Positions 40,179-47,587 of a stretch of DNA of 59,715 bases are shown piece after piece. The DNA is from Euryarchaeota archaeon UBA438. Its GTDB lineage: Archaea; Thermoplasmatota; Poseidoniia; Poseidoniales; Thalassarchaeaceae. The notes beneath the pieces are model-generated. The model was given only the letters and a program-made list of their open reading frames with translations. It was not told where the DNA came from and ran no database searches. A program made the position numbers and the translations under genes. The first letter of the stretch is position 1. Every line of letters starts with the position of its first letter. Where the stretch lies: the NCBI GenBank assembly GCA_002504435.1, contig DAQP01000008.1, positions 3,848 through 63,562 of the forward strand, in the 5' to 3' direction.

Positions 40179-41399
40179 ATGAGGAGTGGGACCTTGGCCA
40201 TGGCGATCCTGTTCCTCTCTAGCAGCATTAGCGGGTGTATTTTCTGGGAAGAGGGAGAGGGGCGGCCAGTTGATGAGGCCCCGACTGAAGAGTTTGGATC
40301 ATTCTCAGTTGTGGCTCCAATAGACACAGGGATCAATGTATACCACAATCACTTCAGGATGGATGAGGCTTACCCTCAATGGCTGCTTGACGGCCTTGGG
40401 GTAAACAAGGTCTGCGATGTCACTCTGGTAGGGACCTGGCAGGAGAGGTACGAGGCCGACAAGGATGCCTGCTGGGACAACATAACATCAGATGACATCG
40501 TCTGGTTCAGAGGTACCCGAATAATCGGCACAACACCTGATGACAACACCGACATTCCGATTCTAGATGACCCCCAAGACGGGCATGGAACTGCAGTAAC
40601 TGGATCGGTGATCAATGCTAATCCTAACGCTGTGATATTCTTCGTAGAGGGTTTCAGTGATGCTGCTGTTCTAGCTGCTGCAAACCAGCCACTTGTGGAC
40701 ATCATCACAACCAGCTTTGGCCCGATAGGTTCCATCCCAGTTCCCGGCATCGAGGATGCAACAAAGATAGCTGTGGTTCAGAACAAGAAGGTCCACACAG
40801 GTGCTTCTGACAATACTCCCTCACCTGCTGTGCAGGACCCTACTGCAGGGCCGCCATGGAGTATCGGCGTCTCCGGCTATGCCGAAGAGGGCGATGACCA
40901 GAAGGAGACCATGAGCGGCTCCTATCCAGATATGGCTGCGGACTGGACACAGGTTCTGCCCAACCATGATGACATCGATGGTTATCACGAGACTTCCGGG
41001 ACTTCTTTCGCCACCCCCAGAACCGCTGGCCTTCTATCCAAGGTACTGATGTGGCTAAGGCATGAGTTCGGAGACATGTCATCTGGAGCCGATCCAGAAG
41101 TAAGAGGCGGCCTCCTAGTAAACGGGACCAATTTTTCCCTCACCAATGACGATCTGCGGGATGCGTTGAACCTATCTGGCTGGTATCCCTCGTTCAATAC
41201 GTGGGACCCCTTATCGGGAACGACCCCAATTTCACCAGTGGCACCGTGTACCCAGGTTGGTTGGGGCGTTGTCAATGAGAGCAATGTTGAGCCAATTATA
41301 GAGCACCTCAATGGCACGGCAACAATGCCCTCCAGGCCCAGTGATGTGGTAATGTGCATGGAAGCGAATCAAGCCATCAGAGAGGCGTACTGGGGATGA
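40179..41399 (+). CDS. Subtilisin-family lipoprotein protease
   Basis: A 406-residue S8-type peptidase with a lipoprotein signal peptide ending in lipobox ISGC (cysteine 20). The triad appears as Asp49 (VAPIDTGINVYH), His136 (DGHGTAVTGSV) and Ser276 (TSGTSFATPRTAG), with a candidate oxyanion asparagine at 212 (GASDNTPSP). The mature enzyme would be anchored on the outer face of the membrane. The domain starts almost directly after the lipid anchor with no room for a typical inhibitory propeptide. It is the second secreted subtilisin in the window, next to the fusion at 23542. Confidence 0.88.
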   Translation: MRSGTLAMAILFLSSSISGCIFWEEGEGRPVDEAPTEEFGSFSVVAPIDTGINVYHNHFRMDEAYPQWLLDGLGVNKVCDVTLVGTWQERYEADKDACWDNITSDDIVWFRGTRIIGTTPDDNTDIPILDDPQDGHGTAVTGSVINANPNAVIFFVEGFSDAAVLAAANQPLVDIITTSFGPIGSIPVPGIEDATKIAVVQNKKVHTGASDNTPSPAVQDPTAGPPWSIGVSGYAEEGDDQKETMSGSYPDMAADWTQVLPNHDDIDGYHETSGTSFATPRTAGLLSKVLMWLRHEFGDMSSGADPEVRGGLLVNGTNFSLTNDDLRDALNLSGWYPSFNTWDPLSGTTPISPVAPCTQVGWGVVNESNVEPIIEHLNGTATMPSRPSDVVMCMEANQAIREAYWG

Positions 41400-41454
41400 C
41401 CCAAGTTTCAGTTAACTCCGCTGTGTTCAATAGACCGATAGGTTTGGAGTCATC

Positions 41455-42099
41455 ATGAGGAGAGTATCGCTAAGGTGGAATATCTCCTCTCTGAAAGGAT
41501 CGAGGGATGTCTCTAGAATCCTGGAGATAGTGGATAGTGTCGAAGTATTGGGGCATCTGGCAGTCAGGGAAGATGGCGTAGTCCAATTAGCGGAAATAAG
41601 ACTCCGTGAGGGAAAGGAGCTAGAAGAAATTTCTAGCATAGAATGGCTCGATGTTATGGAAAAACACGAAGAGGACGATGGAGTAATTGTAGTCAGCCTA
41701 CTTTGTACTCACCCCTTCGCAATATCGGCAATAGAACTCTCCAATATACACGTACAGGCCCCCTACGGGATAGACTCAGAAAGGGGGATGGAGATGCGAA
41801 TGTCTGGCCTTTCGGGATCCATTCGCAGATTTGTCTCTCTTCTCAGGATGGTGATGCCACCTGACAAAATCAGCGTGCATTCGATACGCGAAAACGAAAC
41901 TAATGGATGGACTAGTGACCTTACTGAAAGGCAGCGGGAGGTTATTTCGCTGGCAATAAAAATGGGTTACTACGACCCCAATGCCAATGTTAAGCTGAAG
42001 GACATAGCCGATGAGCTAGATATGGCAAGAAGCACATTGGGAGAGCATATCAAAAGAGCAGAGTATGAGATTATGAAAAAGGTGAGAGAGGACCTTTGA
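41455..42099 (+). CDS. Bacterio-opsin-activator-type HTH transcriptional regulator
   Basis: A 214-residue protein whose C-terminal 55 residues match the HTH_10 domain of haloarchaeal Bat-like regulators: LTERQREVISLAIKMGYYD, then VKLKDIADELDMARSTLGEH and a terminal helix. The N-terminal 150 residues are probably a ligand-binding or dimerisation domain (RRVSLRWNISSL, VVSLLCTHPFAI) with no motif I can name. It is directly upstream of, and in the same direction as, the molybdenum hydroxylase operon, with an inverted-repeat cluster between them, which suggests local control. Confidence 0.88.
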   Translation: MRRVSLRWNISSLKGSRDVSRILEIVDSVEVLGHLAVREDGVVQLAEIRLREGKELEEISSIEWLDVMEKHEEDDGVIVVSLLCTHPFAISAIELSNIHVQAPYGIDSERGMEMRMSGLSGSIRRFVSLLRMVMPPDKISVHSIRENETNGWTSDLTERQREVISLAIKMGYYDPNANVKLKDIADELDMARSTLGEHIKRAEYEIMKKVREDL

Positions 42100-42124
42100 T
42101 TGACCCCTATGGGGTCAAGACCCC
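42100..42124 (+). promoter_or_regulatory. Overlapping inverted repeats before the molybdenum hydroxylase operon
   Basis: TTGACCCC, TAT, GGGGTCAA forms a perfect 8-bp hairpin (42100-42118). The right arm can instead pair with a second GACCCC two bases later (GGGGTC, AA, GACCCC; 42111-42124). The two structures exclude each other. The site begins right after the HTH gene stop and 36 bases before the first hydroxylase start, so it may be a regulator site, an attenuator or a terminator. Confidence 0.5.
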
Positions 42125-42160
42125 AATGCTCAAGGTGCGAGTGGCCTTGGTTGTGGCACC

Positions 42161-42727
42161 ATGGTCCAGTACAGGCTGCCTATGCTCCCTCCCTCAGATG
42201 AGGTTGATTGGGGCGCGTCCGTGAACGGCAATGCCGTTTCAACTAGGCTGGAAAGCAATGCAATATTGCTCGATGTTCTTCGTGACAGTTTGGGAATTCT
42301 TGGAACTAAGAGAGGATGCGATATGGGTACTTGCGGGTGCTGCTCTGTACTCGTTGATGGCTCTCCTAGGTTGTCCTGCCTGATGCTGGCTCAGGAAGCC
42401 AATGGATGTGAAATAACCACTGTGGAAGGGCTTTCTGATGGGCATCACCTCCACCCAATCCAGCAAACTTTCACCGAATGCGGAGGCAGTCAATGTGGAT
42501 TCTGCACACCGGGATTTCTTGTTGTAATATCGGCCTTACTTGGAGAAAATCCTGAGCCGAGTGAGGGTGAAATCAAATCCGCGATTGAAGGAAATCTGTG
42601 CAGGTGCACCGGCTACCAACAGATAGTGGACTCTGTCAAAGAAGCCTCAAACATTCTCTGTAATGGGGCAAATGTGGATGACTCCACAGATCCCAAGAGT
42701 GATCCGCATCCAGGATTTTCGGGGTGA
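42161..42727 (+). CDS. Molybdenum hydroxylase, [2Fe-2S] small subunit
   Basis: A 188-residue electron-transfer subunit of the xanthine oxidase family. The plant-ferredoxin-type cluster is bound by C53, C58, C61 and C73 (GCDMGTCGCC then LSC), and the second cluster by C112, C115, C147 and C149 (SQCGFCTPGF then NLCRCTGY). The last 35 residues are an extension beyond the usual end. It starts the three-gene operon (small, large, FAD subunits) that matches the gene complement of 4-hydroxybenzoyl-CoA reductase and CO dehydrogenase-like enzymes. Confidence 0.94.
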   Translation: MVQYRLPMLPPSDEVDWGASVNGNAVSTRLESNAILLDVLRDSLGILGTKRGCDMGTCGCCSVLVDGSPRLSCLMLAQEANGCEITTVEGLSDGHHLHPIQQTFTECGGSQCGFCTPGFLVVISALLGENPEPSEGEIKSAIEGNLCRCTGYQQIVDSVKEASNILCNGANVDDSTDPKSDPHPGFSG

Positions 42728-42755
42728 GAAATTGGGCGAAGAAGACTCTGATGAG

Positions 42756-45512
42756 ATGGTTGGGTATAGGCAACAACCGGGCAAATTGCCCTTTTCCAAG
42801 CCCGGATCTGGAGGCAAGAACCAATTCAGCGAACCCCGGGATGAGTCCTCGATACCGGAAAGCCAAGGCGGATCGAAGGCTCAACCATGGGGGGACCACA
42901 GACATGACGAGATAGTCAGTGGCAGGGTCATTGGGAAGCCTACCGCATTGGTAGATAGTCGATGGAAGGTCACGGGACAGGCCCAGTACGGGGATGACAT
43001 CAGACTGCCTGGCGAGTTGGTCGGGAGGATCATCAGGAGCCCTCACCACTATGCTAGGGTTTTGTCAATTGATGCTAGCAAGGCATTGGATTTGCCGGGG
43101 GTTCTGGCGGTAGCCACGGGTCAAGACGCGACGAGTGCGTTTGGCGTATTGCCGGTGACGAAGGACGAGCATGCCATGGCTCAAGATAAGGTCAGGCATG
43201 TAGGGGACTTGGTTGCCTGCGTTGCTGCAGTGGACGAGGCCTCTGCAAGAGAGGCATGTAGGCTCATAGAGGTGGAATACGAGGTTCTGGATAGTATCCA
43301 TGACATGAGGGACGGGTTGGAGGACTCGGACTTGCCGATTCATGACAGGGGGAAGTACCACATCGGCGAGTCGAACGTACAGAAGAGGGTCTTCCAAGAG
43401 TTCGGAAATGTTGAGGACATGCGGGACTCTATGGCTAGCCATAGCTCTGATTGGCTGTTCGCTGGGGCCAATCATGGCTTCACGGAACCACATGCAGTGG
43501 TCGCTCATTGGGATCCATCGGGAAGACTCACTCTATACACCCCTCAGCAGGTCCCGCACTACCTCCACAGGGCTCTTGCTGACGTCCTAGAAGTTCCAAT
43601 GCACCAAATCAACGTTTACAGAACCTTCGTGGGAGGCGGGTTCGGTGGTAAATCGGACCCCTTTCCTCACGAAATGTGCGCAGCCATCCTAGCAAGGAAA
43701 ACTGGGAAGCCCGTTAGGATAAACTTCGACAGAGAGGAAGTCTTCTGGGTAAATCGAGGGCGTCATCCTTCCAGAATAGGGATGTCGATACACTCCGATA
43801 GCGAAGGGAGGATTTCCGGAATAGAGACGGATGCCCTAATTGACGGGGGTGCCTTTGCTTCCTTCGGACACGTTACTACCTACTACAATGGGGTTCTGCA
43901 CACAGCGCCCTATGAGATAGGGGGGTTTCACTACACGGGTGCCAGAGTCTGGACAAACAAACCTGCGAGTGGGGCAATGAGGGGGCACGGAGCTGTAAAT
44001 TCGAGATGTGCAGTGGAGGTCGGATTGGATGATATTTGTGAGCAATTAAATGTAGATCCTATTGACTTCAGGCTGGCTAATCTTCTACCTCCGCATAGCT
44101 CTACAATTACTGGTTTCAGGGTTACTAGTATCGGCATGAGGGAATGCCTTGAGAAGGTCCGAGAGGCCTCCGGATGGGATGAGAAATTCCGCAAGATGCC
44201 TTTAGGGAGGGGAATAGGAGTTGGCTGTGGATTCTTCATCTCCGGCAGTGGGCTCCCCATACACTGGGATCCAAACAAATTCCCTCATGCCACCGTTCAT
44301 CTGAAGATAGACATGGACGGGGGCGTAACCATACACACTGGTGCGGCTGATATCGGCCAGGGGTCCGACACTGTGGTGGCACAATCAGTCGCCGAAGTTC
44401 TAGGACTGCCTTTGGACATGATAAGGGTCAGAAGCAGGGAGACTGATACTTCCCCCGTGGATCTTGGTTCATACTCATCCCGTGTTACATTCATGAACGC
44501 AAACGCGGCTATCTCTGCTGCTATGGAAATTAGAGCTGAGTTAATCAAAGCGACTTCGGAGATAACAGGGGCTCCTGAGAAAAAGCTGGTAATTGGGGAC
44601 AGGAGGATATTCAGGAAGGACGATCCGGCTGTGGGGGTTTCATATCTTGAGGCGTTGCATAAATCCCAAGAGGACAGGGGGGCATTGGTCTCTTCTGGCT
44701 CATACAGGACTCCTCCCATGGGGAGGGTCCACAAGGGCGCTGCTGCCGGTCTCGCTCCAGCTTACTCGTTTTCTGCATATGTCGCGGAAGTCGAGGTGGA
44801 TGTAGAAACAGGGCAAACTAAGGTCCTGAAGGTTTGGGCCGCGCATGACTGCGGGAAAGCCCTCAATCCTTTGTCCGTGGAGGGGCAGATAATTGGCTCA
44901 TGCCATATGGGGATGGGCCAGGTACTTAGCGAAGAGATGAGGTACGGAAGGACTGGTCATCTGATCAATCCTGATTTGCTAGACTACAAGATCCCCACAG
45001 TTCATGAAATGCCCCAAGTTTTCCCAATAATTGTTGAGTCGAACGATCCAGAGGGGCCATTTGGGGCCAAAGAAGCCGGCGAAGGGCCCCTTCTGCCAAT
45101 CCTTCCAGCCGTGGTCAATGCAGTTTACGATGCAACTGGAGTTAGGGTCAGTGAGCTCCCCATTTCACCAGATAGGCTATACAAAGCGATCGAAAAGAAG
45201 TGCAGGAAGGACGGGGTTTCCAGTCCGACAGAGATGAAGACGCCCAGAATCTCACACTCCGAGCTCCAGGAAAAAATCGTCGAAAGGGGGAAGTCTCATT
45301 CCGAGAGGGATATTGAAAGGAGGAGGGGGAAGGAACCTTCTCCCTATCACAATGGGGCACTATTTGGCCTAGACCCAGAGGTCCCTGGGGATGAGCAGGA
45401 CTCGAGGTGGACTGCAGTGGTTACCCCTTCTGAAGAATACCTCGAAAGTCCTGGACTGGCCGGAAGCGCATGGAAGCATGTCGAACGTAGAAAGAGGGGC
45501 GATTCCCAATGA
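42756..45512 (+). CDS. Molybdenum hydroxylase, large (molybdopterin) subunit
   Basis: About 918 residues from ATG 42756; the earlier ATG 42663 would overlap the small subunit by 65 bases. It has the cofactor contacts of the xanthine oxidase family: VGGGFGGKSDPFPHE, AMRGHGAVNSR, AADIGQGSDTVVAQ, and near the C terminus GPFGAKEAGEG, whose final glutamate aligns with the catalytic base. The CO dehydrogenase active loop with its cysteine (AYRCSF) is absent. Together with the FAD subunit this favours a 4-hydroxybenzoyl-CoA reductase-like or other aromatic/heterocycle hydroxylase. An N-terminal linker of about 60 residues and a charged C-terminal tail of about 110 exceed the usual 770-residue size. 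Confidence 0.92.
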   Translation: MVGYRQQPGKLPFSKPGSGGKNQFSEPRDESSIPESQGGSKAQPWGDHRHDEIVSGRVIGKPTALVDSRWKVTGQAQYGDDIRLPGELVGRIIRSPHHYARVLSIDASKALDLPGVLAVATGQDATSAFGVLPVTKDEHAMAQDKVRHVGDLVACVAAVDEASAREACRLIEVEYEVLDSIHDMRDGLEDSDLPIHDRGKYHIGESNVQKRVFQEFGNVEDMRDSMASHSSDWLFAGANHGFTEPHAVVAHWDPSGRLTLYTPQQVPHYLHRALADVLEVPMHQINVYRTFVGGGFGGKSDPFPHEMCAAILARKTGKPVRINFDREEVFWVNRGRHPSRIGMSIHSDSEGRISGIETDALIDGGAFASFGHVTTYYNGVLHTAPYEIGGFHYTGARVWTNKPASGAMRGHGAVNSRCAVEVGLDDICEQLNVDPIDFRLANLLPPHSSTITGFRVTSIGMRECLEKVREASGWDEKFRKMPLGRGIGVGCGFFISGSGLPIHWDPNKFPHATVHLKIDMDGGVTIHTGAADIGQGSDTVVAQSVAEVLGLPLDMIRVRSRETDTSPVDLGSYSSRVTFMNANAAISAAMEIRAELIKATSEITGAPEKKLVIGDRRIFRKDDPAVGVSYLEALHKSQEDRGALVSSGSYRTPPMGRVHKGAAAGLAPAYSFSAYVAEVEVDVETGQTKVLKVWAAHDCGKALNPLSVEGQIIGSCHMGMGQVLSEEMRYGRTGHLINPDLLDYKIPTVHEMPQVFPIIVESNDPEGPFGAKEAGEGPLLPILPAVVNAVYDATGVRVSELPISPDRLYKAIEKKCRKDGVSSPTEMKTPRISHSELQEKIVERGKSHSERDIERRRGKEPSPYHNGALFGLDPEVPGDEQDSRWTAVVTPSEEYLESPGLAGSAWKHVERRKRGDSQ

Positions 45513-46495
45513 AGATGCCCCCCTTCCAGTTGCATAGTCCGAAAAGCCTAGAGGAGGCGTTTTCCATAGCTGATGAATTGAGTAGTTCCAACAGAGAGTT
45601 CGATTGGGTGGCCGGAGGAACTGACCTGCTTCCAAACTACAAATGGCACCTGAATGTGAAACCTGACGTGATATCTCTAGCGGGAGTAAGTGAACTAACA
45701 CTGCTTACTGACACCCACATTGGGGCGATGGTTAGACTACATGACCTGGCTGAGTCCGAAAATACCCACTCCCTTGTCAGTGCAGCGGCAGAGTCTGTGG
45801 CTAGCACCTTGATTCGCCGCTCTGCAACAGTAGGTGGTAACCTATGTTTGGACACCAGGTGTTTCTGGTTCAACCAGACTGAGGATTGGCGTGAATCTAT
45901 CGACTGGTGTCACAAATGCGATTGTGGTACCGATGCCGACTGTAGGGTTATACCCAATCAGAATACCCTATGCGTAGCGACATATCAAGCTGATTTGGCC
46001 CCCTCATTGATGTGCCTGGGGGCGACCATTCATCTGGCATCCAAGGACGGAGAGAGGTCGATGCCCATGGGCGATTTCTTCCAACTAGATGGAATGACCC
46101 GGAATGTCCTCCAGGAGGGAGAGATTGTCACCCACGTCACCCTACCAGATGACGTATCGGAATGGCATGGGGATTACCAGAAGCTGAGGCAGCGTGAAAG
46201 TTGGGACTTCCCAGAGGCAGGTGTGGCAGTGGCCTGGAAGAAAACTGGGGGTGATGTTTCTGATCTGAGAGTGGCAACTACTGGGTTGGAGTCGATTCCA
46301 GGTTATCATGAAGAAGAGTCGCGGCTCGTTTTGGACGACTGGAGGGGAGAGGAAAGTGTCGACTTGCTTTCTGAGTCGGTAAGAAAATCGGTGAAGCCTG
46401 TCCTAAATACTTGGTTCCCGCCGTCCTACAGACGTAAGATGGTCAAGGTCTTAACAAGGCGGGCATGCTCTGGTTTGCTGGAGGATTCCAAGTGA
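45509..46495 (+). CDS. Molybdenum hydroxylase FAD subunit with HBCR-type cysteine loop
   Basis: A 328-residue FAD-binding subunit with the two flavin loops VAGGTDLLP (35-43) and TVGGNLCLDTR (108-117). Inserted behind the second loop is a stretch of about 40 residues with cysteines 113, 118, 134, 137, 139, 145 and 155, reading in part RCFWFNQTEDWRES and CRVIPNQNTLC. 4-hydroxybenzoyl-CoA reductase beta subunits carry an extra [4Fe-4S] cluster in such an insertion, starting with the same LDTRC-F-NQ-E-WR pattern; ordinary xanthine oxidase and CO dehydrogenase FAD subunits lack it. ATG 45509 overlaps the large-subunit stop as ATGA. Confidence 0.9.
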   Translation: MKMPPFQLHSPKSLEEAFSIADELSSSNREFDWVAGGTDLLPNYKWHLNVKPDVISLAGVSELTLLTDTHIGAMVRLHDLAESENTHSLVSAAAESVASTLIRRSATVGGNLCLDTRCFWFNQTEDWRESIDWCHKCDCGTDADCRVIPNQNTLCVATYQADLAPSLMCLGATIHLASKDGERSMPMGDFFQLDGMTRNVLQEGEIVTHVTLPDDVSEWHGDYQKLRQRESWDFPEAGVAVAWKKTGGDVSDLRVATTGLESIPGYHEEESRLVLDDWRGEESVDLLSESVRKSVKPVLNTWFPPSYRRKMVKVLTRRACSGLLEDSK

Positions 46496-47427
46496 ACAGG
46501 TACTCTTGGGCTGCCATGGTCTCGATTATCTCCCTACTTGTTGCTTCTTTCCCTGTCCAGTCACAGATCGGCGGGTGGGATGTGGGGATCGAATTTCCAC
46601 AGGACGATGACAGCAATCCATTCCAAGTCAGGGAAGACGGTTCGGTTTCTGTCGAATTCTTCGTTTACAACGACGAATTGCTCCCAATAACTGTTGAGTT
46701 CGGATATGAAATACCATTCAATGGAGAGGGTGATGGACCTGAATCTGAGAATATTGCGGCGGGCGGGAACAAGACTTTCACTCTCGTGATTAGCGGAATA
46801 GACGTATGGGAATATCAGGCGGACAGCAAAGAAGATTTCACAATCTCAGTAACTTTGGTTTCTAGGGCCTCAATACCGCAGCCGCTTCCGGAGACTAAGG
46901 AGGCCTCGGGAGAGCTTCAGATTCCTCGTGTTTACTCATTGGAAGTTGATATTTCTGATCCAGTTGGCCCGATGAACTCAGGTTCTGAAATGAGCCTCCA
47001 GGTTACGGTTAGCAATCTTGGAAATGTGGTTGACAGAGTTGGGTCTGTTGAAGTGTCTGACAACTGCCCTCTGCTTTCGACCGACAATGGTCTGGAAATT
47101 CTGACTACAAGAGACATACAATCGGGGCAGTCCTCGAGTGCCAACATATTGATCACCGCCTCACAAAGTCACCCGCAAAGAAACTGTGATGTTGAAGTCA
47201 TAATTTCCTCAAACGGGGCGGCGAACTCAGGGGGGTCTGAGATTTCAGAAGATGAGGCGAGGATCACAATAGAGCCTCCGCCTGCGAATCAGGAAGAGCC
47301 AGATGAAACCGAGGGCCCGGAAGACACTGTGGAGATAGTAAGTTCCAATCTTCCCTTCATGGGCCCCGTGATGACTATTTCCCTGGCATTATTTGCTGCA
47401 ATTGGGAGCCGGAAAGGCGCTGATTAG
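46492..47427 (+). CDS. Secreted protein with CARDB/NEW3-like domain and C-terminal helix
   Basis: About 311 residues from GTG 46492, which overlaps the FAD subunit stop (GTGA). ATG 46465 is an alternative but would put nine extra residues before the signal peptide (RYSWAAMVSIISLLVASFPVQSQ). The body has two Ig-like beta domains; the second (about 165-255) with MSLQVTVSNLGNVVDRVGSVEVSDNC resembles CARDB/NEW3 domains of archaeal surface proteins. A glutamate/proline-rich linker precedes a hydrophobic C terminus (FMGPVMTISLALFAAIG). It is probably membrane-attached on the outside. A link to the molybdenum enzyme is suggested only by coupling. Confidence 0.78.
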   Translation: MNRYSWAAMVSIISLLVASFPVQSQIGGWDVGIEFPQDDDSNPFQVREDGSVSVEFFVYNDELLPITVEFGYEIPFNGEGDGPESENIAAGGNKTFTLVISGIDVWEYQADSKEDFTISVTLVSRASIPQPLPETKEASGELQIPRVYSLEVDISDPVGPMNSGSEMSLQVTVSNLGNVVDRVGSVEVSDNCPLLSTDNGLEILTTRDIQSGQSSSANILITASQSHPQRNCDVEVIISSNGAANSGGSEISEDEARITIEPPPANQEEPDETEGPEDTVEIVSSNLPFMGPVMTISLALFAAIGSRKGAD

Positions 47428-47430
47428 GTC

Positions 47431-47445
47431 GATATTACGAATATC
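47431..47445. terminator. Stop-proximal palindrome after the secreted-protein gene
   Basis: GATATT, ACG, AATATC begins three bases after the stop at 47427. An A-rich stretch follows. It may mark the end of the molybdenum operon transcript, or act as a dyad operator. Confidence 0.4.
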
Positions 47446-47511
47446 CTACAAATGTAAAAAAAACATCACTGCGTAGATATTCGAAGTATTGGCGGAAACT
47501 ATTTACCCGAA

Positions 47512-47520
47512 CATATAATT
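47512..47520 (+). promoter_or_regulatory. TATA box of the MoxR operon
   Basis: CATATAATT lies about 26 bases before the hairpin at 47539-47555 and 70 bases before ATG 47588. It predicts a transcript start near 47541 and a leader of about 45 bases. Confidence 0.5.
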
Positions 47521-47538
47521 GTAGAATCACACTCCGCA

Positions 47539-47555
47539 CAGCACCGTAGGTGCTG
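47539..47555 (+). promoter_or_regulatory. Hairpin at the predicted 5' end of the MoxR operon mRNA
   Basis: CAGCACC, GTA, GGTGCTG is a perfect 7-bp stem with a three-base loop. The TATA box places the transcript start at about this point, so the mRNA might begin with the stem, or the site may bind a regulator next to the start. The rest of the 47428-47587 gap is AT-rich with no gene. Confidence 0.45.
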
Positions 47556-47587
47556 CTTACAGACTTAATTCGGGGCTGGTTATTGAA

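Noticed and set aside
42161..46495. Form I aerobic carbon monoxide dehydrogenase (CoxSLM)
   Set aside because: The large subunit lacks the cysteine-containing AYRCSF active loop, and the FAD subunit carries the HBCR-type cysteine insertion.
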